From Bacillota bacterium (GTDB lineage: Bacteria; Bacillota_C; Negativicutes; JAEYSJ01): a stretch of 21,880 bases of DNA. The position numbers and the translations under genes were made by a program. The notes beneath the pieces are model-generated. The model did not search any database, was not told the DNA's origin, and was given only the letters and a program-made list of their open reading frames with translations. The DNA is taken from positions 1 through 21,880 of the forward strand of contig JAEYSJ010000242.1 in assembly GCA_023434855.1 (NCBI GenBank), in the 5' to 3' direction. Positions 6,393 through 15,608 of this stretch are shown here, piece after piece; the first letter of the stretch is position 1, and each line of letters starts with the position of its first letter.

Positions 6393-6682
6393 ACCGTTTG
6401 TTTGTTGCCGTATTCAGCTATTGTACCTAATGACACAGTTGTACGTATTAGTTTTACTAAAAAAATCATAGGCGAACCGTTTTGTAGATTGTCTTCAGCG
6501 TTAATGTTGGTTTTTTCAATTTGGAATGGATTTTGCATTATTTTAATATATTCTGGTCTATAAAGCTACGGTAGAGTCTTATTTACTGAACTTAGTCAAC
6601 AGAAGCCTGGTTAAAAAAGCGAGCATAAACGATCTGAAATTTCTTGGTGTCGGACTCTATTATAGAAGGAGGAAATTGAAAA
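6393..6682. other. Intergenic region before the slipin/glycerol run
   Basis: I see no gene here. A possible weak promoter lies at 6533-6562 and the slipin ribosome binding site at 6667-6672. As this is the only long gap upstream of the slipin-dha-glp run, control signals for the run would be expected here, but I recognise no catabolite-response element, GlpP-type leader or clear operator. Confidence 0.4.
6533..6562 (+). promoter_or_regulatory. Possible weak promoter upstream of the slipin gene
   Basis: TTGCAT (6533-6538) with TCTATA 18 bases further on. The -10 match is poor, so this is tentative. Confidence 0.3.
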
Positions 6683-7621
6683 ATGAGAAATGCTAATTCT
6701 TTTGCTATATTGATTTTCATTGTAATTCTTGGTATTGGCGGAGCAATATCATTTAGCATGTTTGGATTTTCTACCAGTTTGGAAAGCGTATGGGTTGTAG
6801 TCGGTACGGTTGTCATTGCTTTCGTAGTTTCTTCCTCAATTCAAGTTGCAGACCAGTGGGAGAGAGTGGTAATATTGCGGTTTGGTAATTTTCATGCACT
6901 TAAAGGTCCAGGTCTGTTTTTCATTATCCCGGTTATTGATGCAACACCTTACTGGATTGACACCCGGGTGCTTACCGCTTCTTTCAATGCCGAGAAGACT
7001 CTTACCAAAGATACGGTGCCGGTAGATGTGGATGCAGTGCTGTTCTGGAAGGTTTTAGACCCAAAGAAAGCGGCTCTGGATGTAGCCGACTACAAAAGCG
7101 CAATAAGCTGGGCTTCCCAAACGGCTTTACGGGACGTTATTGGCAAGACTATGCTGTCCAATATGCTGGAAGGCAGGGAACAGATTAGTAAAGAACTTCA
7201 GAGGATCATCGATGAACGTACCGAACCATGGGGCATTAATGTTATTTCAGTGGAAATTAAAGATGTTAGGATTCCACCTGCTTTGGAAGATGCAATGTCG
7301 ATGCAGGCCCAGGCGGAACGGGAACGGCAGGCACGGGTGATTCTGGGCGATTCTGAGCGGCAAGTTGCGGAGAAGTTTGGTGAAGCGGCTAAAACCTATG
7401 CAAATGATCCTATCGCTCTTCATTTGAGAGCAATGAATATGCTTTATGAGGGCTTGAAACAGAACGCCACAATTGTGATGGTGCCCAGCACGGCAATCGA
7501 AAGTATGCAATTAGGCGGCATGGCTGGGATAACGGCGCTGACTATGGGGATAGGTCAAGGTTCTGTTCAAAACGACAAGTCGATTCAATTGAAAGAAAAG
7601 AATAATTCTGCTACTACATAA
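6683..7621 (+). CDS. SPFH/stomatin family membrane protein (slipin)
   Basis: A 312-residue slipin. Two hydrophobic segments (about residues 7-27 and 36-53) anchor it, followed by an SPFH/band-7 domain (about 55-215) with typical wording: QWERVVILRFG, GPGLFFIIPVID, TLTKDTVPVDVDAV and WGINVISVEIKDVRIP. An alanine/glutamate/arginine-rich helix (AQAERERQARVILGD) follows, as in stomatins, which oligomerise in membrane microdomains. Length and order are normal for the family. Start at ATG 6683 behind AGGAGG (6667-6672). The next gene, dhaK, starts only 38 bases after the stop with no terminator between, so the slipin may be transcribed with the glycerol/dihydroxyacetone genes; a functional link is not established. 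Confidence 0.88.
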   Translation: MRNANSFAILIFIVILGIGGAISFSMFGFSTSLESVWVVVGTVVIAFVVSSSIQVADQWERVVILRFGNFHALKGPGLFFIIPVIDATPYWIDTRVLTASFNAEKTLTKDTVPVDVDAVLFWKVLDPKKAALDVADYKSAISWASQTALRDVIGKTMLSNMLEGREQISKELQRIIDERTEPWGINVISVEIKDVRIPPALEDAMSMQAQAERERQARVILGDSERQVAEKFGEAAKTYANDPIALHLRAMNMLYEGLKQNATIVMVPSTAIESMQLGGMAGITALTMGIGQGSVQNDKSIQLKEKNNSATT

Positions 7622-7659
7622 ATGCGGTACAAGCAGATAAAGGAATGGGGGGAAGAAAT

Positions 7660-8655
7660 ATGAAAAAAATTATTAATAACCCGGAACAAGTTGTTGAGGA
7701 AATGCTACAAGGCGCTGTTTTGGCTCATCCGCAATATCTTAAACGCGTTGAGGGTTTTAATGTCATGGTAAGGGCTCACAAGCCAGTTTCGAAGGTGGCT
7801 TTGGTCAGCGGGGGCGGCAGTGGGCATGAACCTACACATGGGGGATTTGTCGGCCGCGGTATGCTTGATGGCGCGGTCGCTGGTGCAGTATTTACTTCAC
7901 CTACTCCCGACCAAGTACTTGAAGCCATTAAGGCTGTAGATACGGGTCAGGGAGTTTTGCTTGTCATTAAGAACTACACCGGTGATGTTTTAAACTTTGA
8001 AATGGCAGGCGAGCTGGCAGCGGCCGAAGGTATCCAGGTTGAACAAGTGATAGTCAATGATGATGTTGCTGTGGAAAACAGCACTTGGACAACCGGTCGC
8101 CGTGGTATTGCCGGAACAATATTTGTTCATAAAATTGCGGGAGCCAAGGCCGAAGCCGGTGGCAGCCTGACTGAAGTAAAACAGATTGCTGAAAAAGTTA
8201 TTGCCAACGTTCGTTCCATGGGTATGGCACTGTCGCCTTGTACTATACCGGCGAATGGTAAGCCGAGTTTTACCCTGGGTGAAAATGAGATGGAGATCGG
8301 CATGGGTATTCATGGCGAGCCTGGCACTCACCGGGAAGCCATCCGCCCGGCAGATGAAATTGTGGCACATCTTGCCGATAAAATTTTAACTGACCTTGCG
8401 ATATCAGCAGGCCAAGAAGTAGCGGTTATGGTTAATGGTTTAGGCGGAACACCGTTAATGGAACTTTATATCATTAACCGTAAGCTTGCTGAGATTCTCA
8501 GTGCCAAAGGGGCCAAAATCGTAAGAACCTATGTGGGAAATTACATGACATCGCTGGAAATGGCAGGTGCTTCAATTACTGTGCTGAAACTTGACGGTGC
8601 ACTTAAGGAGCTGTTGTTTGCACCTGCCGACACACCGGCGTTCACCCAATATTAG
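7660..8655 (+). CDS. dhaK: Dihydroxyacetone kinase subunit DhaK (PTS-dependent)
   Basis: A 331-residue substrate-binding subunit of the PEP-dependent dihydroxyacetone kinase, which turns dihydroxyacetone into DHAP in the cytoplasm. Family motifs are clear: SGGGSGHEPTHGGFVG near residues 45-60, KNYTGDVLNFEMA near 110, the GRRGIAGT segment, and MGIHGEPG near residue 215, whose His binds dihydroxyacetone covalently in characterised DhaK proteins. The length equals that of the PTS-type subunit and there is no fused ATP-binding DhaL domain. Start at ATG 7660 behind GGGGGGAAG; an in-frame ATG at 7645 precedes that site. It is followed by dhaL (16 bases) and dhaM, the usual order. Confidence 0.95.
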   Translation: MKKIINNPEQVVEEMLQGAVLAHPQYLKRVEGFNVMVRAHKPVSKVALVSGGGSGHEPTHGGFVGRGMLDGAVAGAVFTSPTPDQVLEAIKAVDTGQGVLLVIKNYTGDVLNFEMAGELAAAEGIQVEQVIVNDDVAVENSTWTTGRRGIAGTIFVHKIAGAKAEAGGSLTEVKQIAEKVIANVRSMGMALSPCTIPANGKPSFTLGENEMEIGMGIHGEPGTHREAIRPADEIVAHLADKILTDLAISAGQEVAVMVNGLGGTPLMELYIINRKLAEILSAKGAKIVRTYVGNYMTSLEMAGASITVLKLDGALKELLFAPADTPAFTQY

Positions 8656-8671
8656 CCGGAGGTGTGGTCAT

Positions 8672-9313
8672 ATGAGTGATAATCTGGTAGCGGCCATCGA
8701 GGCCGTAGGAGAAGCAATAATCCAGAATAAGGAATTATTGACAACACTTGATGCAGCTATTGGCGATGCTGATCATGGCATTAACATGAGCCGGGGTTTT
8801 GTGGCGGTTAAAACCAAGTTGCAGGATATTGCTCCAGATGCTGATCTAAGTACGGTATTAAAAATGGTAGCCATAACGCTTATGTCAACAGTTGGCGGAG
8901 CTTCCGGCCCGCTTTATGGCACTGCCTTTTTCCGGGCGGCAGCAGCTGTCCCGGGAAGGGAAAACATTGACAAAGACGTAGCCATCCGCATGTTTGATGC
9001 GGCGATAGCCGGCATAAAAGAACGCGGAAAGGCTATCCGTGGTGAAAAAACAATGCTTGATGCCCTGGAACCTGCCCGTGATGCTTTCGCTGCTGGAATA
9101 CAGCAAAAATCATTGCTGGAAAGCCTTGATTTAGCTTGTGACGCGGCGAATAAAGGCGTTGATTTTACCAAGACAATTGTTGCCAGTAAAGGTCGGGCCA
9201 GCTATCTCGGTGAACGGAGTCTTGGCCACCAGGACCCGGGAGCCACATCTTCATATATAATGCTAAAGGCTTTGGCCGATTTTTGCCGGAAAAATAATCT
9301 GGGGGTAAATTAA
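8672..9313 (+). CDS. dhaL: Dihydroxyacetone kinase ADP-binding subunit DhaL
   Basis: A 213-residue all-helical subunit that carries a bound ADP/ATP as phosphoryl carrier between DhaM and the substrate on DhaK. The Mg-nucleotide aspartates sit at Asp27, Asp32 and Asp34 in LDAAIGDADHG, and other family blocks are GGASGPLYGT, KTMLDAL and HQDPGATSSY near the C-terminus. The length is normal for the stand-alone PTS-type subunit. Start at ATG 8672, seven bases after GGAGGTG (8658-8664); longer frames read back into dhaK and carry no site. The stop codon is followed immediately by the GTG of dhaM, so translation is probably coupled. Confidence 0.95.
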   Translation: MSDNLVAAIEAVGEAIIQNKELLTTLDAAIGDADHGINMSRGFVAVKTKLQDIAPDADLSTVLKMVAITLMSTVGGASGPLYGTAFFRAAAAVPGRENIDKDVAIRMFDAAIAGIKERGKAIRGEKTMLDALEPARDAFAAGIQQKSLLESLDLACDAANKGVDFTKTIVASKGRASYLGERSLGHQDPGATSSYIMLKALADFCRKNNLGVN

Positions 9314-9706
9314 GTGGTAGGAATAGTAATAGTATCTCATAGTCCAAAAGTCGCTGATGGGATTTACGAGATGGCAATACAAATGGCCAAGCCTGGACAA
9401 AAAATTATTGCTGCCGGAGGAACAGCAGAAGGTATTATCGGTACTGACGCTTTAAAAATCGGCGAGTCCATTAAGTTGGCCGATTCTGGCAGTGGTGTGC
9501 TGGTTATGGTGGATCTTGGCAGTGCGGTGTTAAGTACAGAAGCTGCATTGGAAATGCTGGAGGGAGAATTGCGGAACCGGGTGAAAATAGCCGATGCTCC
9601 AATTGTGGAAGGCTCAATTAGCGCAGCTGTCCAAGCTTCTCTGGGCAGTGCTTTGGCTGAGGTGCTTAGTGCTGCCGAGGCTGCACGGGAATTTCATAAA
9701 AGATAA
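9314..9706 (+). CDS. dhaM: Dihydroxyacetone kinase phosphotransfer subunit DhaM (EIIA domain only)
   Basis: A 130-residue mannose-type EIIA domain that receives phosphate from phospho-HPr and passes it to the nucleotide on DhaL. The phospho-accepting His9 lies in IVIVSHSPKVADG, and the GTDALKIGESI and MVDLGSAVLS blocks are typical. In Escherichia coli DhaM is a fusion of EIIA, HPr and an enzyme I-like part; here only the EIIA domain is present, so it needs separate HPr and enzyme I. GTG 9314 directly abuts the dhaL stop, with GGGGG (9300-9304) as binding site. The next gene encodes enzyme I; no HPr gene is seen. Confidence 0.93.
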   Translation: MVGIVIVSHSPKVADGIYEMAIQMAKPGQKIIAAGGTAEGIIGTDALKIGESIKLADSGSGVLVMVDLGSAVLSTEAALEMLEGELRNRVKIADAPIVEGSISAAVQASLGSALAEVLSAAEAAREFHKR

Positions 9707-9749
9707 GCCCGGGTGATTGAAAATAATTTTGGCGAAGGGTGATAATGCT

Positions 9750-11468
9750 GTGACTGAATATCTTAAGGGAATCGCAGTTGTAGCAGGAACTGCTGTCGGC
9801 AAAGTTAAGGTTATTTCTCAGGATACCCCCAGGAATCTGAGTGAATACAAGGCAGATAATTCTGAGGGTGAAGCTGCCAAATTTCTTGCTGCTTTGGATG
9901 AGGCAGGTGATCAATTGCGGGAAATAATCAAGAGCGTTCGAAAAAACGGCGAAGATAAGCTGGCCGATATCATGGGTGCCCACTTGGAAATGCTGGGTGA
10001 CCCTGTGCTGAAAGAGGCGGTTTTACAAAAAATCGGAGAATCTGTGCCGGCTCCTCAGGCAACTTTGGCGGTTATCAAAGAATATTCGGCAATGTTTGGG
10101 GTACTTGAGGACAATTATTTGCGGGAACGGGCAGCTGACATCCTGGATATTGGCAATAGGATAGTCAGGATTCTGCTCAAGGTGGGTGATATTGAACTTG
10201 GTCATACACCGGTAATTTTATGCGCTCAAGAAATTGAACCCTCTGTGTTGGCGGGGATATCACAGGATGTTGTTCAAGGCTTGGTTCTCGGACAGAAGAG
10301 TACAGTCTCCCATGCCGTTATTATTGCCAAATCCAAGGGATTGGTCACCATTGTAGGCGTAGCGGATTTACAAAAGCTTAAAGATGGCACAGAGATAATA
10401 CTGGACGGATATAGTGGTGAAATACTAATTTCGCCTGAACAGGCCGAATTGGACAAGTATCTGGATCGAGTAAGGAAAGAAACCGAACGGCTTGTCCGGG
10501 ATCAGGAGAATGCCTCAGAACCGGCGGTAACTATTGATGGAACGAAAGTGCGGCTGGCGGCAAACATAAGTAGGCCTCAGGATATGGACCAAGCTTTGAA
10601 ATACGGTTGTGAAGGCGTTGGATTGTACCGTACTGAGTTTTTATTCATGGGAAGGGATACCCCTCCCTCCGAAGAAGAGCAATTCCAGTATTATCGTCAG
10701 GTAGTGGAAAGCTGCGGCGAACATCTTTGCATTATTCGTACCATGGATATCGGCGGCGACAAGCCGCTGCCATATCTGAACATCGGCCAAGAGGACAACC
10801 CTTTTCTAGGCTGGCGGGCTATTCGCATTTCCCTCGAACGCAGCGATTTATTTATTGCTCAGTTAAAGGCTATCTTACGGGCCGGGGTTTATGGCAAAGT
10901 GGCAATTATGCTGCCAATGATTATCAGTGCCGGTGAAATTTCGCGCTCTAAGGATTACCTCAGCCGCGCAATCGCTGATTTAAACAGAGAACAAAAAAAA
11001 TTTGCGCAGAACGTTCCTTTCGGTATAATGGTTGAAACTCCGGCAGCGGCAGTCATGGCGCCTTTTCTGGCCAAAGAGTCCGACTTCTTTAGCATTGGTA
11101 CTAATGACCTTGTTCAATACACGCTGGCCGTGGACCGTGGTAATTCAAAAGTAAGTAATTTGTACAATTATTTTCACCCGGCAGTACTTCGTCTGATAGA
11201 CGGTGTTATTCGTGCAGCTCACGAGAATGGCAAATGGGCGGCGATGTGCGGTGAAATGGCGGGCGACCCACATGCGGCAGCGTTGCTAATGGGAATGGGG
11301 ATAGACGAGTTGAGCATGAATGCACCCTCTATCCCCAGAGTCAAAGAACAAATTCGCGGTATGACCATGACTTATGCGCAAGAGCTGTTGCAACATGTGC
11401 TGACCTTAAACGATGGCGGACAGATTCAGTCATATCTCACTGAGATGCTGGAGAGAAGTATCAAATGA
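9750..11468 (+). CDS. ptsI: PTS enzyme I (PEP-protein phosphotransferase) in the dha operon
   Basis: A 572-residue enzyme I: it autophosphorylates from PEP and passes the phosphate to HPr. An N-terminal HPr-binding/phosphohistidine half is followed by the PEP-binding barrel with GLYRTEFLFM, TMDIGGDKPLPY, PFGIMVETPAA, IGTNDLVQYTLA and the active-site Cys block MCGEMAGD. His188 is the expected phospho-site, but the block reads KSTVSHAVI and lacks the glycine pair of the usual GGRTSH. I choose GTG 9750 behind AAGGGTG (9735-9741), giving the standard 572-residue length and a normal ELKGI-like beginning (TEYLKGIAVVAG); a TTG at 9717 would add 11 residues without a good site. Its place behind dhaM suggests it serves dihydroxyacetone kinase, though it may be the general enzyme I. 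Confidence 0.9.
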   Translation: MTEYLKGIAVVAGTAVGKVKVISQDTPRNLSEYKADNSEGEAAKFLAALDEAGDQLREIIKSVRKNGEDKLADIMGAHLEMLGDPVLKEAVLQKIGESVPAPQATLAVIKEYSAMFGVLEDNYLRERAADILDIGNRIVRILLKVGDIELGHTPVILCAQEIEPSVLAGISQDVVQGLVLGQKSTVSHAVIIAKSKGLVTIVGVADLQKLKDGTEIILDGYSGEILISPEQAELDKYLDRVRKETERLVRDQENASEPAVTIDGTKVRLAANISRPQDMDQALKYGCEGVGLYRTEFLFMGRDTPPSEEEQFQYYRQVVESCGEHLCIIRTMDIGGDKPLPYLNIGQEDNPFLGWRAIRISLERSDLFIAQLKAILRAGVYGKVAIMLPMIISAGEISRSKDYLSRAIADLNREQKKFAQNVPFGIMVETPAAAVMAPFLAKESDFFSIGTNDLVQYTLAVDRGNSKVSNLYNYFHPAVLRLIDGVIRAAHENGKWAAMCGEMAGDPHAAALLMGMGIDELSMNAPSIPRVKEQIRGMTMTYAQELLQHVLTLNDGGQIQSYLTEMLERSIK

Positions 11469-11492
11469 TGTATTGTTGAAAAGGATTAGGAG

Positions 11493-12941
11493 ATGATTTG
11501 CTTGTATGATATTTGTATTGTCGGAGCCGGGGCAATCGGTATGAATATTGCCAGGGAATTAGCCAAATACAAGTTGCGTATCTGTGTTCTGGAAAAAGAA
11601 GATGATGTCAGCTGCGGTTGTTCCAAAGCCAACAGCGGCATTGTTCACGGCGGTTATTCGGACGAGCCGGGAACGTTGAAAGGCGAGTTGTGCGTCAAGG
11701 GGAACAGGATGTATGAGCAGTTGAATAAGGAATTAAATTTCGGATACCGCAAGACAGGGTCACTGGTATTAGCCTTTCAGGAGGAAGAAATTCCTAAACT
11801 AAAGGAACTTTATGAATACGGGATGGGGAATGGAGTTCAGGGTTTAAAGATTATTAACGGGGACCAAGCCAGGGAAATGGAGCCCTACTTAAGTAAAACT
11901 GTAAAAGCGGCATTATATTGTGAGAATGCAGGAGTAACATCACCTTATGAATTTGTGATTGCGCTAGCAGAAAATGCCGTGGCAAACCAAGTAGTTCTTA
12001 AACTTAATACCGAAGTGACTGCAATACAGCAGACAGAGGAGTATTTTAAACTTATCACCTCTAATGGTGAGGTAATGTCCAAATATGTGGTGAACGCTGC
12101 CGGAATTTACAGCGATAAAGTTGCCGGTATGGCTGGTATTGAGGATTACCGGATTACACCACGGCGCGGTCAATACGTTGTGTTGGATAAAGAGCAGAAC
12201 CATCTTGTTAAGTCAGTTATCTTTCAGGTGCCAACGAAATTGGGAAAAGGGATTTTGGTGACCACTACTTATCATGGTAACCTGATGGTTGGTCCTAATG
12301 CCGAGGAGATAAATGATAAAGATGATGTCGGGACAGATGAAAAAACATTAGAATACATAGTACAAACTGCCCGTAAGTCGGTACCGGACTTTGATGTGCG
12401 AAAATCTTTGACTTCTTTTGCCGGTAATCGGCCTGTATCCAACTTAAAGGATTGGATCATTGAGGAGAGCAGGGTAAAAAAGTTTATCAATTTGGTAGGG
12501 ATAGATTCACCGGGACTGACGTCATCGCCGGCGATCGCACTAAAAGTTGTCGACATTCTTCGCCAGTCGGGTTTGGCGATGGAAATAAATCCGGATTTTC
12601 AGCCTTATCGCAAGCCAATAATAAAGAAAAAAGATGCTGATTTTTACGGGAGCCTTGATTCACTTGATCCTGAGCACCACATCATCTGCCGTTGTGAGCA
12701 GGTTACCGAAGCTGAGATTATTGATTGTCTCCACCGCGAAATTCCGGTCCGGTCGCTGGCTGCCATAAACCGCCGCACCCGGACAGGAATGGGAAGCTGC
12801 CAAGGTGCCTTTTGCCAGCCGCGGGTCAGACAATTAGTGGCGCGTGAACTCAATATTCCAATTCAGGAAGTAAAGGAACGGGGTACAGCGTCTTCAACTT
12901 TGGCTCAGCGGGCGAAACGTAGTGAACTTATTAAATTGTAA
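11493..12941 (+). CDS. GlpA-like FAD-dependent glycerol-3-phosphate dehydrogenase with BFD 2Fe-2S domain
   Basis: A 482-residue flavoprotein. The N-terminus carries a Rossmann FAD motif (IVGAGAIGMNIA, about residues 9-20), and a DAO-type domain extends to about residue 375 (NSGIVHGGYSDEPG, NAAGIYSDKVA, PRRGQYVVLD). The C-terminal BFD-like domain has Cys399, Cys401, Cys436 and Cys441 in CRC and CQGAFC, the pattern that binds a 2Fe-2S cluster. This architecture matches GlpA-type or related (S)-2-hydroxyacid flavoproteins, and its position before glpF and glpK supports glycerol-3-phosphate oxidation to DHAP. The electron-acceptor subunits often encoded next to it are absent. ATG 11493 has AAGGA seven bases ahead; TTG 11502 (MYDICIVGAG) is a possible alternative. 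Confidence 0.85.
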   Translation: MICLYDICIVGAGAIGMNIARELAKYKLRICVLEKEDDVSCGCSKANSGIVHGGYSDEPGTLKGELCVKGNRMYEQLNKELNFGYRKTGSLVLAFQEEEIPKLKELYEYGMGNGVQGLKIINGDQAREMEPYLSKTVKAALYCENAGVTSPYEFVIALAENAVANQVVLKLNTEVTAIQQTEEYFKLITSNGEVMSKYVVNAAGIYSDKVAGMAGIEDYRITPRRGQYVVLDKEQNHLVKSVIFQVPTKLGKGILVTTTYHGNLMVGPNAEEINDKDDVGTDEKTLEYIVQTARKSVPDFDVRKSLTSFAGNRPVSNLKDWIIEESRVKKFINLVGIDSPGLTSSPAIALKVVDILRQSGLAMEINPDFQPYRKPIIKKKDADFYGSLDSLDPEHHIICRCEQVTEAEIIDCLHREIPVRSLAAINRRTRTGMGSCQGAFCQPRVRQLVARELNIPIQEVKERGTASSTLAQRAKRSELIKL

Positions 12942-13000
12942 GGAGTTTTAGCAGCTGATGCGAAAAAAACAATACATATAATGAGGAGGTTGGATTAGCG

Positions 13001-13726
13001 ATGACAAATTTGTTAGGGGAATTTTTCGGCACAATGGTCTTGATTATTTTTGGCTGTGGTGTTGTCGCCAACGTCTTGTTGAAGTACTCCAAGGCTAATC
13101 AAGCCGGTTGGATGGTAATCGCTTCAGGGTGGGCATTTGGCGTAGTTCTGGGAGTCTTCGCGGCTGTTGCCGCCGGAGCGCCGCAAGCCGATCTTAATCC
13201 CGCTGTTACTTTGGCAAAGACAATGATTGGGGTATATACTGTTCCCCATGCGCTGGCCACCATGTTGGCCGAATTGACCGGCGCCTTTGCCGGTGCAGTG
13301 GTTGTTTGGCTGGCGTTTCTGCCGCACTGGGAAGTTACTGAGGATAAGGGAGCTAAACTTGGTATTTTTTGTACTGCGCCGGCCATCCGCAACTTTCCGG
13401 CAAACCTGTTGTGCGAAATTATCGGCACCGTCCTGCTGATTGTACTGATTTTTGCAATCTTTTCCAAGCAAGTTGGTGGCCTTGCGCCTGGTTTTGGACC
13501 TTACCTTGTCGGAGTTCTGGTGTGGGCTATTGGCTTAAGCCTCGGTGGTCCGACAGGTTATGCCATTAACCCGGCCCGTGACCTGGGACCGCGTATTGCC
13601 CACGCCCTATTGCCAATTGCCGGAAAAGGGGGATCAGACTGGGGTTATGCCTGGATTCCGGTTCTTGCGCCTTTGCTTGGCGGGGTGCTGGCATTCTTTA
13701 TTGCCAAAAGTATTGGCTTGGTTTAA
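13001..13726 (+). CDS. glpF: Glycerol uptake facilitator (aquaglyceroporin)
   Basis: A 241-residue MIP-family channel with six membrane helices and two half-helices. The two NPA boxes are at residues 66-68 (LNPAVT) and 190-194 (NPARD). The Asp after the second NPAR is the mark of glycerol facilitators as opposed to water-only channels. The N-terminal LGEFFGTMVLIIFGCG is typical. It mediates passive glycerol entry, with trapping by the kinase encoded 43 bases downstream. Start at ATG 13001 behind GAGGAGG (12983-12989) with fairly long spacing. Length is normal. Confidence 0.95.
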   Translation: MTNLLGEFFGTMVLIIFGCGVVANVLLKYSKANQAGWMVIASGWAFGVVLGVFAAVAAGAPQADLNPAVTLAKTMIGVYTVPHALATMLAELTGAFAGAVVVWLAFLPHWEVTEDKGAKLGIFCTAPAIRNFPANLLCEIIGTVLLIVLIFAIFSKQVGGLAPGFGPYLVGVLVWAIGLSLGGPTGYAINPARDLGPRIAHALLPIAGKGGSDWGYAWIPVLAPLLGGVLAFFIAKSIGLV

Positions 13727-13769
13727 ACTCATTGGTCGCGTAGAAAAAAGAACAAAGGGGTGGATGTGA

Positions 13770-15266
<1,497 letters not shown>

Positions 15267-15297
15267 CAAGAAGTATTTGGAAAACCAAAATATGTCT

Positions 15298-15331
15298 GAC
15301 AAATGCTGTCTAGCAGGAGACAGCATTTGTC
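15298..15331 (+). terminator. Long hairpin closing the glycerol run
   Basis: A perfect 14-bp stem (15298-15311 with 15318-15331; core AATGCTGTC/GACAGCATT) around 6 bases, 31 bases after the glpK stop. There is no T-run, so it may end transcription inefficiently or protect the mRNA 3' end. Confidence 0.55.
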
Positions 15332-15377
15332 TTATCAGGCTATTGAAGTCAGGTAACAAGGCTCAGGATTGAGCTGT

Positions 15378-15406
15378 TTGACCAATTGCCAGATTTGTAG
15401 TAAAAT
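15378..15406 (+). promoter_or_regulatory. Promoter of the riboswitch-controlled 3D-domain gene
   Basis: TTGACC (15378-15383) and TAAAAT (15401-15406) with the ideal 17-base spacer. The predicted start near 15413 falls just before the first base of the riboswitch P1 stem. Confidence 0.75.
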
Positions 15407-15415
15407 AATTCTATA

Positions 15416-15536
15416 CGCCTAATCCGTTTATCGGTAGGGGAGAACCATTAGAAAAATAGGGGTGAATCTGCAGTTGCAGAAGGGCGTTTCTCTTTCCTTC
15501 TCTTGAGTCCTAACCCGACAGCTAATTCCCGAGGCG
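15416..15536 (+). promoter_or_regulatory. Cyclic di-AMP riboswitch (ydaO/yuaA type)
   Basis: The conserved blocks of the ydaO aptamer are visible in order: CGGTAGGGGAGAACCA (near 15432), TAGGGGTGAATCTGCAG (near 15457), and CCTAACCCGACAGCTAA (near 15509). A closing P1 stem can form between CGCCT (15416-15420) and AGGCG (15532-15536). Aptamers of this class bind cyclic di-AMP and often precede genes for cell-wall hydrolases and ion transport; the gene here is a 3D-domain cell-wall protein, which fits. Known members usually lower expression when the ligand is bound. No U-tract terminator follows, so control may act on translation. Confidence 0.93.
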
Positions 15537-15539
15537 ATA

Positions 15540-15601
15540 CCTCTGAGTAGTTTTGTGAGTACGTAAAGTATAACTAACCTCAGAGGCGAATTAAGAGAGG
15601 T
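15540..15601 (+). promoter_or_regulatory. Probable expression platform with competing stems at the ribosome binding site
   Basis: CCTCTGAG (15540-15547) pairs perfectly with CTCAGAGG (15579-15586), extended by TAGTT/AACTA. In competition, ACCTC (15577-15581) can pair with GAGGT (15597-15601), which contains the ribosome binding site, and GAGG (15531-15534) can pair with CCTC (15540-15543). Which fold goes with bound ligand cannot be decided from sequence alone. Confidence 0.5.
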
Positions 15602-15608
15602 GATCTAA

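Noticed and set aside
7990..8370. Minus-strand 126-residue frame inside dhaK
   Set aside because: Antisense shadow of a highly conserved enzyme with no recognisable domain.
9717..9749. Longer enzyme I start at TTG 9717
   Set aside because: No ribosome site before it, and GTG 9750 gives the standard length and N-terminus.
13099..13471. Two overlapping minus-strand frames of 122 and 115 residues inside glpF
   Set aside because: Shadow frames of the GC-richer membrane protein gene; no ribosome site or family resemblance.
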